This document shows positions 9,333 through 18,213 of a stretch of 64,000 nucleotides of DNA, piece by piece. The notes below the pieces were generated by a model, which did not search any database, was not told the DNA's origin, and saw only the letters and a list, made by a program, of their open reading frames with translations. Origin of the DNA: an uncultured Eggerthellaceae bacterium. GTDB lineage: Bacteria > Actinomycetota > Coriobacteriia > Coriobacteriales > Eggerthellaceae. Positions within the stretch are counted from its first letter, which is position 1. Each line of letters opens with the position of its first letter. A program made the translations under genes and the position numbers. The stretch covers positions 1 through 64,000 of the forward strand of contig CAJUQK010000003.1 of assembly GCA_910588205.1 (NCBI GenBank), in the 5' to 3' direction.

Positions 9333-10994
9333 TCAGTCCAGCCTCTGGTGATTCTTCATCCGGTGACGGCTACGGAAGGTTTGGACTATCACATAGACCC
9401 CCAGGACGAACGCCCCCAGGTATCCCAAGACCCCCAGCACGGGCACTTCTAGGAGCTTGGGTTCCATGTTCGTAGTGCACAGGATGGAGGACCCCAGGAA
9501 CAGGCCCACTGAGATGAGCGCCAAGGAGATGCGCCCCACGACGGCATAGACGGTAGCCAGCAAGCTGGTAGAGACCTCCACCTTGCCCGTGAGAGCCACC
9601 TCTCCGCGTTCGAGCATCTCAAGGGTATTCGACACCTGCCTCGGGAGCTTGACCAGAGCTTCAGCAGATCCTGCACTAGAGGTGAGCAGCTCCAGTGCCC
9701 GCATCTCCAAGTGCTTAGGGCTCAATGACTGCATGAGCACGTGCTCGGATACGATATCGAGCACGTTCAGGGTTGGAGCCATATCCTCCAGAACGCCCTC
9801 CAGCGTGACGATGCCGCGCACCAGCATGGTGACGGCCGGAGCCATGATGAGGTTCTGGGTTCGCAGGACCTCAACGATCTCACCCATGACGTCCCCTAAG
9901 TTGATGTTGGAGAGCTCGGCGGAACCGTACTTGTTCAGCAGCACCGAAAGCTCTTGGAGCAGCACACCATAATCAACGGGCCCGCTCTTCTTCGATATGC
10001 TGATCACCGAGTCCATCAATACGTAGGCGTCATTAGAGGTGACCGAGCGGAGCATGCGCCCCACCAGCTGACGCTGGCTGGGATCGAGGCTGCCTGTCAT
10101 GCCGAGGTCTATCCAGATGATCTCCTTCCCCTGGATGATGATGTTGCCCGGATGCGGGTCGGCATGGAAGAAGCCATCATCCAGCACCTGAGAGATATAG
10201 CTTTGGGCGATGCGGAAGCCCAGACGATCCAGATCAGCCCCTTCAGCTTTCAGGGCCGCCAGATCATCCACGTGCACCCCCTCTATATACTGCATGACCA
10301 GTACGGACTCATTGGATGCTGCGGGATAGGGAAGGGGCGAGCTGACGCCTTCCTGAGAGGCTATCTCCGCCCGGAAGCGGATGAGGTTCTCCAACTCGAC
10401 GGTGAAGTCGAGCTCATTGTTGGTGGTGCGCTCAAGCTCATCCAAGAGATTCTCGAAGTTGAGCAAGAGGGTCTTGTGCTCGGTGGTCATGAATTCCGCC
10501 GTAGCCAAGAGCCGACGCATGAGCACGATATCCTCAGACATCTCAGCCACGATGCCCGGACGACGCACCTTCACGGCCACCACCGAGCCGTCCAACAGGA
10601 CCGCCCGATGCACCTGAGCGATGGAGGCGGAGCCCAGTGGGTGGGGGTCTATGGAGAGGAACACCTCTTGCCAGCTGCGGCCGTAGCTAGCATCTATGCA
10701 GTTGATCACCTGGAAGAAGGGCATGGGGGTCACGTCAGCATGGAGCTTCTCGAAGGCCTCGCAGTAGGCTTTCGGGAGGATGTCAGAGCGGGTAGAAGCC
10801 ATCTGGCCGATCTTCACGTAGGTGGGACCCAGAGCCTCGAGCACCTCCACGGCCTTCTCAGGGGTAAGGCCGGACATCACGTCATACTTCCGCAGCACGG
10901 AGATGATCTGGCGCATGCGGCTCCCAGACGTCTTATCCGTCAGCGACAGATGCGCCACCTTGAAGAACTCCTGTAGTGTGGCCAACCCGAACAC
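9333..10994 (-). CDS. ABC1/UbiB/AarF family atypical protein kinase
   Basis: A UbiB-type protein kinase-like ATPase, usually linked to isoprenoid-lipid metabolism. Visible motifs are the family KxGQ signature in GPTYVKIGQMAS, the Ala-rich loop ASIAQVHRA, the catalytic FFHADPHPGN, and the metal-binding DLG in WIDLGMTG. Two hydrophobic helices at the C-terminus should anchor it in the membrane. The open frame extends to 11333 but its first 110 residues look unlike the family. I prefer the GTG at 10994 (GGGGAAG nine bases upstream); a TTG at 10985 is a good alternative. Quinone-synthesis genes are not nearby. Confidence 0.88.
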   Translation of the reverse strand: MFGLATLQEFFKVAHLSLTDKTSGSRMRQIISVLRKYDVMSGLTPEKAVEVLEALGPTYVKIGQMASTRSDILPKAYCEAFEKLHADVTPMPFFQVINCIDASYGRSWQEVFLSIDPHPLGSASIAQVHRAVLLDGSVVAVKVRRPGIVAEMSEDIVLMRRLLATAEFMTTEHKTLLLNFENLLDELERTTNNELDFTVELENLIRFRAEIASQEGVSSPLPYPAASNESVLVMQYIEGVHVDDLAALKAEGADLDRLGFRIAQSYISQVLDDGFFHADPHPGNIIIQGKEIIWIDLGMTGSLDPSQRQLVGRMLRSVTSNDAYVLMDSVISISKKSGPVDYGVLLQELSVLLNKYGSAELSNINLGDVMGEIVEVLRTQNLIMAPAVTMLVRGIVTLEGVLEDMAPTLNVLDIVSEHVLMQSLSPKHLEMRALELLTSSAGSAEALVKLPRQVSNTLEMLERGEVALTGKVEVSTSLLATVYAVVGRISLALISVGLFLGSSILCTTNMEPKLLEVPVLGVLGYLGAFVLGVYVIVQTFRSRHRMKNHQRLD

Positions 10995-11126
10995 CCCCCC
11001 CTGCTTCCCCGTTCCGCTCTGCCTCGATTCTATCCTGAGCGACAAAGCCGCAGACCCGTTGTACCCGGGCTGTAACGAGGCCGTATGAGATAGAATCGGG
11101 GCGACCAAGGATCGAAAGGACCACCC

Positions 11127-11996
11127 ATGGCAGAAGATGCCGTCACTTCCTCCCCCACCGAAAGAACCTGTCCCCACGCTGCCTTCGATGAGTTCGTAGC
11201 CACCATCGCCCGCCTGCGGGCACCGGATGGGTGCCCTTGGGACAGAGAGCAGACCCATCTTTCCATCGCTCCCAATATGGTGGAAGAGGCCTACGAGGCC
11301 GTGGATGCCATCGAGGCAGACGACATCCAGCATCTGCGCGAAGAGCTGGGAGATGTGCTGCTGCAGGTTGTGCTCCAGAGCCAGATAGCCTCAGATGCAG
11401 GCGAGTTCACCATTGATGACGTCTGCCAGGATATCAATGCGAAGATGATACGGCGGCACCCCCATGTGTTCGGCGATGCAGCCGCTGGCAGCGCCAACGA
11501 GGTGATCACGCTCTGGGACAAGATCAAGCTGCAGGAAAAAGGAGACCAGTCCGAAGCGGCGGGGCCGGAACGCCTCCTGGATGGCGTACCTACGGGCCTT
11601 CCCGCCCTCACCCAGGCTCAGAAGATCTCCCGCAAGGCTGCAGCTGCGGGCTTCGACTGGAATGGCTTGGAGGGCGTATGGGAGAAGGTGGCCGAGGAGA
11701 CGTCTGAGCTCAAAGCCGCTTATGAGAGCGCCCCGAAGGATGCAGCAGGGAAAGTGCTCCACGATAGCCCTGCCGCCACTGCCGTAGAGCTGGAGATGGG
11801 GGATGTGCTCTTCAGCCTGGTGAATGTGGCACGGAAGATGGGCATCAACTCTGAGAACGCCCTTCGCGCCACGTGCCGGAAATTCCGTGAGCGCTGGGCG
11901 TCCATGGAAGACGATGCCTACGCCAAAGGAACCACCTTGGAAGAGATGAGCCCAACGGAGCAGGAAACCCTCTGGCAGAAGGCGAAACGGCCCTAA
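11127..11996 (+). CDS. mazG: Nucleoside triphosphate pyrophosphohydrolase MazG
   Basis: The enzyme hydrolyses NTPs to NMP and PPi and cleans the nucleotide pool. The 289-residue product holds two MazG domains. The first has DGCPWDREQTH and VEEAYEAVDA plus EELGD; the second has AEETSELKAA and ELEMGDVLF. AAAGGA precedes the ATG. The N-terminal 20 residues are a short extension. The gene ends ten bases from the convergent MFS gene. Identification is secure. Confidence 0.94.
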   Translation: MAEDAVTSSPTERTCPHAAFDEFVATIARLRAPDGCPWDREQTHLSIAPNMVEEAYEAVDAIEADDIQHLREELGDVLLQVVLQSQIASDAGEFTIDDVCQDINAKMIRRHPHVFGDAAAGSANEVITLWDKIKLQEKGDQSEAAGPERLLDGVPTGLPALTQAQKISRKAAAAGFDWNGLEGVWEKVAEETSELKAAYESAPKDAAGKVLHDSPAATAVELEMGDVLFSLVNVARKMGINSENALRATCRKFRERWASMEDDAYAKGTTLEEMSPTEQETLWQKAKRP

Positions 11997-12006
11997 CGGA
12001 AGCTGC

Positions 12007-14010
12007 CTAGCAGGCGCGCTCGCTTTGCCCCTTATCCTGCTCCTCTATCGCATCCACGATCTCTGACAGGTTCCGCATGATGTCACGACGGGACAGCGTG
12101 CCCACCAGCTGACCGTTGGACACGACGGGTACTTTCTTGATGCGTCGTTCTGCCAGCACGCGACATGCGTCGTCAATGGGAAGGTCGGCCTCCACCGATA
12201 TGACCTTCTTAGTGGCGATGCCCATGACGTTCAGGTCCAACAGCCCCAGCAGGCGTCCCTTGAGGGGCGAATCATCCACGAACCGATACAGATTGAGCGT
12301 CGTGTCGATCACGGAGATGTCATGGCGGCCCAGATAGTTCGCGATGTCTCCGTCTGAGATGAACCCGACGAGCACGCCGTCGGCGTCTACGATAGGCAGG
12401 CCACTGGAATCCGTGGCAGACATCAAGCGGATGATGCTACGCATGGGCATGTCGCTGGTAGCCACCACAGGGTCACCGTTCATGGCATCCTGCACCTTGG
12501 TGCCCATGGTGCCACCCAGGAGCTCTATCCGTGATTCGTCCGCGCGAGCATCCACCGTCACGCCATCAAGGACAGCTGCATAATCAGGCAACGTCTCCGG
12601 GGCCTCCCCGGACGCTCCCTTCGCCCGCCGGTCCTTATCGCTCACGAACAACACGATGATCAGCACTGCCACCGCCATGAGGATGGCAGTAGCCGTATAG
12701 GCCATGTGATACCCCGTGAACGCTTGCTCCACGGGCGATGCATCGGGCACCAGCAGAGGTGAGAGCGCTGATATGGAGACGAGGAGCGCCGTGCCCACAC
12801 TGGCAGCCACCTGATTGAGCGTATTGGAGAGCCCTTGAGCATGCTGGATGACGGAATTATCCAAGGAATTCACGCCCCAGGTATTGAGCGGCGTCATGGT
12901 GAATTGCAGACCCACCGTGAGCACCGTGTAGGCCAGCATGATGAACACGAAGCTGGAATCCATTCCCAATGCGACCAAGCATCCCGCACCGGCCAACGCA
13001 ACGAACGCGCCGGGGACCACGATGCGCTTAGCGCCGAAGCGGTCGAACAAGCGCCCGCTCACGAGCCCCATGAATGCTCCGATGACCGCACCCGGGAGCA
13101 TGGCAACGCCGGACATCGTGGCAGAATAGCCGCGAACGCCCTGGATATAGAGCGGCGTGATGACACCCGTGCCCATGAGGGCCGCCTGCACCGTGACGAT
13201 GATGATCACAGAGATGGCGTACTTGCGCGTGCTGAGGATGCCTACCTTGAGCATGGGTTCGGGTATCGTGAGCTGACGACGCACATAGAACCCCATGAGG
13301 ATGATACCCACCACGATGAGACCTGCAGTGAGTGCCATGTTCGGCGTGGATGCGAAGGTTGACAGTCCGAAGAGAAGGCAGACCAGACCGCAGGTGGAGA
13401 GCACCACGGAAGGCACATCGAAGCGGCTGCGCTTGAAATCCCCGTAGTCCTTGAGCGTGAACACCGCGAGCACGATGACCACGACCGACAAGGCGAAGAC
13501 GATGCCGAACAACCACCGCCAACCGACCGAATCCACGAGCAGGCCCGCAAGCGAAGGACCGACCGCGGGCGCGAAGCCGATGATGAGACCGATGACACCC
13601 ATGGCCGTTCCGCGCATCTCGCGCGGGAATACGAGCAGGATGACCGTGAACACCATGGGCATGATGGCGCCCGTGCACACCGCCTGGAGGATGCGCCCGA
13701 GCAAGAGCACGGGGAACACCGGTGCCAGCGCAGCCGCCAGAGAGCCCACCATGAACACGCAGAGGAAGCTGATGAAGAGCTGGCGTGTGGTGAACCGTCC
13801 GATCAGGTAGGCCGAAAGCGGGATGACGACCGCCTCTACCAGCGAATAGCCGCTCGTGAGCCACTGGACCGTGGTGGCATCCACGTTCAACGAGCCCATG
13901 ATGGCGGGCAACGCCGGAGACAGCAGTGTCAGATTGAGCACCGCCAACAGCGTGCCTGACAGCAGCACGCCGACCATGACCAGGTCTTTCCTGTCTACAC
14001 CTAGAGCCAT
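12007..14010 (-). CDS. MFS transporter (DHA2/EmrB-like) fused to two CBS domains
   Basis: The 667-residue product has about fourteen hydrophobic helices of the drug:H+ antiporter type over roughly residues 1-490. A soluble tail follows with two CBS modules at about residues 520-650, recognisable by the VSDM..GLPIVDADGVLVGFISDGDI-like and KKVPVVSNGQLVGTLS segments. CBS pairs usually bind adenosyl nucleotides and gate their host protein. The start at 14010 was chosen because upstream sequence in the open frame is Cys/Ser/Arg-rich nonsense and AGAGGGG lies upstream. It follows the redox locus on the same strand with its own 148-nt upstream gap. The substrate is unknown. Confidence 0.85.
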   Translation of the reverse strand: MALGVDRKDLVMVGVLLSGTLLAVLNLTLLSPALPAIMGSLNVDATTVQWLTSGYSLVEAVVIPLSAYLIGRFTTRQLFISFLCVFMVGSLAAALAPVFPVLLLGRILQAVCTGAIMPMVFTVILLVFPREMRGTAMGVIGLIIGFAPAVGPSLAGLLVDSVGWRWLFGIVFALSVVVIVLAVFTLKDYGDFKRSRFDVPSVVLSTCGLVCLLFGLSTFASTPNMALTAGLIVVGIILMGFYVRRQLTIPEPMLKVGILSTRKYAISVIIIVTVQAALMGTGVITPLYIQGVRGYSATMSGVAMLPGAVIGAFMGLVSGRLFDRFGAKRIVVPGAFVALAGAGCLVALGMDSSFVFIMLAYTVLTVGLQFTMTPLNTWGVNSLDNSVIQHAQGLSNTLNQVAASVGTALLVSISALSPLLVPDASPVEQAFTGYHMAYTATAILMAVAVLIIVLFVSDKDRRAKGASGEAPETLPDYAAVLDGVTVDARADESRIELLGGTMGTKVQDAMNGDPVVATSDMPMRSIIRLMSATDSSGLPIVDADGVLVGFISDGDIANYLGRHDISVIDTTLNLYRFVDDSPLKGRLLGLLDLNVMGIATKKVISVEADLPIDDACRVLAERRIKKVPVVSNGQLVGTLSRRDIMRNLSEIVDAIEEQDKGQSERAC

Positions 14011-14158
14011 ATTCAGTTCGCCCCTCTTTGCTTTTCTTGATCCGAATACGCGAGAAAATCTCTTTTCGAACCGGCGATTGTAGCGCAAATCAGCACATTC
14101 GCAAGCGAAAGGACGAAAATCGTTGCCGAGAGAAAGAGAGCATTGCCGATGAACCACC

Positions 14159-15379
14159 CTACTTGAACCTGCAGAGCGCAACGCATACCGTGCCGAGAAG
14201 CGCAGCACCTGCGGCGACCGAGCCGCAGAGCATCCACTGATCCAGGCCAGGCCCAAGCAGCGTCGCAGGCACCACCGTCCCCAGGAACTGACCCAGGCTC
14301 TGCACGAGCAAGAGCACGCCCATCCCAATGGACATGAGCTCAGGTCTGCCAAGCACGCTCGGATACGCTGCCACGAACACCGTGGGCGCACCCATGGCAC
14401 AGAGGCCCATGACAACAAGCGCTACCCACATCAGCAGGCCGGAGATATTCAACATGATGAAACAGCACGGCCCCAGCACCAGCATCCCCAAGATGCACAG
14501 GGGCTTGCAGCGTCCCAGCCGATCAGAGATGGCACCGAAGGCGATGGAGGATATGACCGCGAGCATCATCGGAAGCGTGCTGATGATGCCGGACTGGGCA
14601 GGGCTCATACCCTGCTGCTGTAATGCAGTGGGTGCATAGGCGAGGATAGTGAGAAGCACCATCTGGAAGATAGCGAAGGGCGCGAGGAATAGCCATGTGT
14701 TCGGCTTGAAGAACACACGCCATCCGCCAGGGACGCCCGCAGACGCACCTGTTATTGGCTTCGGCGCTTTCACATACCACGCGAACGCTACACCCGATAC
14801 TGCTGTGATGAGCGCGTAACCTAACCAAAGCCCCATATGACCCACGCTGTAATAGAGGGTGGGAGTGAGCAGACCCGCAAACGTTGCCCCGAGCATGCCC
14901 CCGAGCATGTAGATGCCCGTTGCGGTGCCCATCTTGGCAGGATCAACGCATGCCTGGATGATCAGGGGAGCACAGGCCACGACGAACACGAGGGCCACAC
15001 CCTCAAGCGCTCGAGCTACGAGCAGGAGCAGAAAATCAGAGGCGAACGCTCCGGCAATGCCCGCGCAAACACTCAACGCAACTGCTGCCAAGATGATGTT
15101 CTTGGGGCCGAAGCGTCGTGCGAGGAATCCGGTAGGGATCGCCACGACGATACCCACGAACGTGAAGATGGACATCGACCAAGATGCCGTAGGGGCATCA
15201 ACGGCGAACTGAGCCATGAAGTCTGTCATGATGGTAGGGACCTTGTATTGCGCCATGGTCACCGCTGTTGCCACCAAGAACAGCACGATACCTACGCCAA
15301 GGGCGCTCCTATACGCCTGCATCTCTGCCTGTGCACTGGGAACCGAACGAACCTGTCCCCTTTCCCCTTCTGCAGCCAT
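14159..15379 (-). CDS. MFS transporter (twelve-helix) of the redox locus
   Basis: The 406-residue transporter has the MFS motif-A stretch GFLARRFGPKN between helices 2 and 3 and twelve hydrophobic segments. I set the start at 15379, nine bases after AGAGAGG; an ATG at 15388 abuts that site. It lies directly downstream of the molybdoenzyme operon, separated by a strong terminator. It could import the substrate or export the product of the molybdoenzymes. That role is inferred from position only. Confidence 0.85.
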   Translation of the reverse strand: MAAEGERGQVRSVPSAQAEMQAYRSALGVGIVLFLVATAVTMAQYKVPTIMTDFMAQFAVDAPTASWSMSIFTFVGIVVAIPTGFLARRFGPKNIILAAVALSVCAGIAGAFASDFLLLLVARALEGVALVFVVACAPLIIQACVDPAKMGTATGIYMLGGMLGATFAGLLTPTLYYSVGHMGLWLGYALITAVSGVAFAWYVKAPKPITGASAGVPGGWRVFFKPNTWLFLAPFAIFQMVLLTILAYAPTALQQQGMSPAQSGIISTLPMMLAVISSIAFGAISDRLGRCKPLCILGMLVLGPCCFIMLNISGLLMWVALVVMGLCAMGAPTVFVAAYPSVLGRPELMSIGMGVLLLVQSLGQFLGTVVPATLLGPGLDQWMLCGSVAAGAALLGTVCVALCRFK

Positions 15380-15406
15380 CAGCGCCATCCTCTCTTGACG
15401 GATCCC

Positions 15407-15441
15407 CAAAGAAGAAGGGAGCCGGCACCAAGGCCGGCTCC
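15407..15441 (-). terminator. Rho-independent terminator of the molybdoenzyme operon
   Basis: A perfect 9-bp GC-rich stem (15418-15426 with 15433-15441) is followed on the minus strand by CTTCTTCTTT. It lies 14 nt past the stop of the 4Fe-4S gene and separates the operon from the MFS gene. Confidence 0.82.
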
Positions 15442-15455
15442 ACGAATGCTTCGCC

Positions 15456-15800
15456 CTAATCGTTGTAAGGCGTGAAGAGCGCTCTATGCGTCTTCTCAGC
15501 GACGACCTCCGACAGCTCATCGACGGTGCCGAAGTACAGGCAGTGCGCCGGGCAGTGCATGACGCAGCTGGGCGGCTTGCCAACAGCCGTGCGCTCCTCG
15601 CACAGGTCGCACAGGCTCGTAGGCATGGGCAGATAGTTGTACTCCCATTTGCCGTTCGGCAGTTCGCGAGGGCCATCCTGCAAGATCTTGATGCCGAACT
15701 GGCCCGTGCCCAGATCGAGCGCCTTGCGGCAGGCCACCTCGCACGTGTGGCAGCCCGTGCAGTAATCGTAGTCGACGAGAAGTCCATATCCTATGGTCAT
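15456..15800 (-). CDS. Ferredoxin-like 4Fe-4S electron-transfer subunit
   Basis: The 114-residue protein has one complete CxxCxxCxxxC cluster motif (CTGCHTCEVAC). A second Cys set, SLCDLC then CVMHCPAHC, can bind at least one more cluster. It has no Tat signal, matching the signal-less catalytic subunits upstream. GGAGG lies seven bases before the ATG at 15800; a longer open frame to 15932 only overlaps the upstream gene. It should pass electrons to the molybdoenzyme. It is shorter than DmsB-type subunits and closer to the small subunit of pyrogallol transhydroxylase-type enzymes. Confidence 0.88.
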   Translation of the reverse strand: MTIGYGLLVDYDYCTGCHTCEVACRKALDLGTGQFGIKILQDGPRELPNGKWEYNYLPMPTSLCDLCEERTAVGKPPSCVMHCPAHCLYFGTVDELSEVVAEKTHRALFTPYND

Positions 15801-15813
15801 GATGTTTCCTCCC

Positions 15814-18174
15814 TTAAGCCCTGTGGCTGTAGTCTTTGTCCACTTCGGTCGTTGCGCCCGGCTTCGAGAAGCCGTCGCCTTCTGAAACACGGATCGAAGG
15901 CATGTCTTCGCTGTTCTCAGGCGTGCATGCATACACCTTGCATAGCTGATTCTTGTAAGGAGCGCCGTATCCGGTCACGCCGTTGTCGCACTGCGGCACG
16001 AGGTTGTTGATGTTGGAGTCGAACACGCCGTAGAGCGTGGGTTCAGCGGCCTCCTTCTCAGGGAACCACCAACCGTGATCAGCGCGCACCACGCGGTCGT
16101 CCAGCGACGGGTTGATGCGCAGGCGCTGACGGCAGCGACCATGCTGGTTCTCGAGCCAGCACCACTGCTCATCCTGGAGCCCCAGCTTCTCAGCGGACGC
16201 CACGGAGAGCTCGAAGTGCGGGTCTGGATACAGCTCACGGCTCATGACCTCAGGCTGGCGATGCTCGGAGTGGAAGAACTCCACATGGCGTGCACCCGTG
16301 CTCAGGACGAAGGGATACTCCTCCCAGAGGTCAGGGCGCGAGTACGGGCTCGAATGAGGCTCGTCCCAATCGGGCAGCGGATCATATCCCCACAGCTGGA
16401 ACACCGAGTCGAACAGCTCGATGCGGCCCGTGGGCGTGTTGAAGCCAGGCTGACCATCCGGGCGAAGCAGACCCTTCTCATGCTTGCGATATTGGAAGTC
16501 CGGATAGGAGTACACCTCATCCTGCAGCTGCACGTAGTCACCCTCATATCCTGGCGTCTCCGTCTTGAGGATGTGGTCGGACCAGCCAGCATCATCATCC
16601 CACGGGAAGCGCTCGGGATGGAGGCGCTTGCCGAGCTCGGTGACGATGGTGTCATCAGACTTGACATCCGCATAGTCCACCACCTTGCGCATGCCGCGGA
16701 GGGGCACCCACCAGACGCGCTGCGAATCGCGCTCGGGGGACATGGCTGCAGGGAGGAAGATGTCTGCGAAGGCCACCGCCGTAGGAGTGAGGAACAGGTC
16801 GTTGACCACGACGAAGTCGAGCGTCTTGACTGCCCGGTAGATGCGCGGAGCATCGGCACCCATGTTGGCGATGGGGTTGGTGGAGGTGAGCCAGAGCATC
16901 CGGATGGGATAGGGCTTACCCGTCTCGATGGCCTCCAGGATGGAATCCGAATGAGCCGTTGAGCTGAATCCGGCCTTTGCCATTAGCGGATACTCCGCGC
17001 CGATGCGCTTGCCCTGCGCCTCTGGAGGCAGGAAATCGTATCCATAGTTATAGGAGACGTTCTGCCCATATGCGTTCAGGATGATGATGTTGCCGCCCGG
17101 GACATCGGTGTTGCCGGTGATGGCCCAGATGGCATTGATGGCCTGCGCGCTGGGGATGCCCCAGACCGCCTGGTCGATGGGCAGGCCCCACTGGATGGTG
17201 GACGGCCAGTTCGTCGCATAGGCGCGCGCTGCCTCGCGGATCAGCTCCGGCTCCACCCAGCAGATCTCCCCCACGCGCTCCGGCGTCCACTCGCGCACAC
17301 GCTCAGCCAGCTCATCGAAACCGTAGGTCCATTTCTCCACGAAGTCATGATCGTAGAGGTCCTCTTCGATGATGACGTTCAGCCAACCCAGGGCCATGGC
17401 GCCATCGGTACCCGGCCGCAGGCGCAGCCAGTAATCGGAGCGGGATGCCAGCCAAGTCAGGGATGGATCGACCGTGATCATCTTCGACCCACGCTGCACG
17501 CAGTCCACGATCCAGTGACCGTAGAAGTTGTCCGAGTTGGACTCGACGGCGTTACAGCCCCAATTCACGATGAACTTGGGCAGACGCCACTCGGTGTTCT
17601 CTTCGTCGTAGCGCTGAGCGAACTGCTGGGACATGTCCGCGATCAAAAAGTCGCCATTCATAGACGCCATGGCGGCAGAGCGCGGCTGGAAGCAGGACTC
17701 GCCCGAAAGGAAGCCCAAGCAGAAGTTGGGGGAATCGAACGCCGCGTAACAGAGATAGGGGATCTGCCAGCAATTGTTGCGCCCGGTTCCGATCATGCAA
17801 GCGATGGACTCGCCACCATAATCCTTCCAGATCTCACGGACCTTGGCTTCGATGATGTCATAGGCCTCATCCCAGCTGATGTTCTCCCACTTGTTCTGTC
17901 CGCGCTCACCTACGCGCTTCAAGGGGTTCTTGGGGCGGCGGTCGTTGTTCACGACTTCGGGCATCTCCAGGCAGCGCATGCAGAGCGTTCCTTGGTTGAA
18001 CCCGCAATCAGGGTCTCCCTCGACCTTCTCTAGCTTGCCGTCCTTGGTGTAGTACAGGACAGCACATCCATCATGGCAGCCAGGGCCCGACCAGACGGTC
18101 GTCCGGGTCACATCATAGTCCCCGTCCTTCCACTGGGATTGCCCTCGGTGCTTCTCGTAGTAATCTAGGTTCAT
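15814..18174 (-). CDS. Cytoplasmic molybdopterin oxidoreductase, second paralog
   Basis: The 786-residue product is a DMSO-reductase-superfamily catalytic subunit. It begins MNLDYY with no Tat signal, so it should act in the cytoplasm. The N-terminal Cys set is C33-x3-C37-x27-C65-x2-C68; the usual first Cys of CxxCxxxC is replaced by Gly. A conserved SCFQPRSA motif near residue 170 is the likely Mo-ligand region. C-terminal VLSTGAR and HGRCRQRL segments fit the cofactor-binding barrel. It is strongly similar along its whole length to the gene upstream, so the pair arose by duplication. The closest functional analogues I know are acetylene hydratase, pyrogallol transhydroxylase and gut catechol dehydroxylases. 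The substrate is unknown. Confidence 0.9.
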   Translation of the reverse strand: MNLDYYEKHRGQSQWKDGDYDVTRTTVWSGPGCHDGCAVLYYTKDGKLEKVEGDPDCGFNQGTLCMRCLEMPEVVNNDRRPKNPLKRVGERGQNKWENISWDEAYDIIEAKVREIWKDYGGESIACMIGTGRNNCWQIPYLCYAAFDSPNFCLGFLSGESCFQPRSAAMASMNGDFLIADMSQQFAQRYDEENTEWRLPKFIVNWGCNAVESNSDNFYGHWIVDCVQRGSKMITVDPSLTWLASRSDYWLRLRPGTDGAMALGWLNVIIEEDLYDHDFVEKWTYGFDELAERVREWTPERVGEICWVEPELIREAARAYATNWPSTIQWGLPIDQAVWGIPSAQAINAIWAITGNTDVPGGNIIILNAYGQNVSYNYGYDFLPPEAQGKRIGAEYPLMAKAGFSSTAHSDSILEAIETGKPYPIRMLWLTSTNPIANMGADAPRIYRAVKTLDFVVVNDLFLTPTAVAFADIFLPAAMSPERDSQRVWWVPLRGMRKVVDYADVKSDDTIVTELGKRLHPERFPWDDDAGWSDHILKTETPGYEGDYVQLQDEVYSYPDFQYRKHEKGLLRPDGQPGFNTPTGRIELFDSVFQLWGYDPLPDWDEPHSSPYSRPDLWEEYPFVLSTGARHVEFFHSEHRQPEVMSRELYPDPHFELSVASAEKLGLQDEQWCWLENQHGRCRQRLRINPSLDDRVVRADHGWWFPEKEAAEPTLYGVFDSNINNLVPQCDNGVTGYGAPYKNQLCKVYACTPENSEDMPSIRVSEGDGFSKPGATTEVDKDYSHRA

Positions 18175-18213
18175 GCACCTACTCCTCTCATTGCCTTCTC
18201 AGAACCTGCGAGC

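Noticed and set aside
9954..10976. 340-codon plus-strand open frame opposite the UbiB gene
   Set aside because: It lies fully antisense to a well-supported kinase, is His/Glu-rich in the way of shadow frames and has no motif.
10995..11333. N-terminal extension of the UbiB-type kinase
   Set aside because: It overlaps the mazG promoter and start region and does not resemble the family; a GTG at 10994 fits better.
14011..14418. N-terminal extension of the MFS-CBS protein
   Set aside because: The open frame continues but reads as Cys/Ser/Arg-rich nonsense overlapping the upstream gene; the ATG at 14010 gives a normal MFS start.
16075..16962. Long plus-strand open frame opposite the molybdoenzyme gene
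   Set aside because: It is a mirror of strong codon bias on the other strand, without ribosome site or family resemblance.
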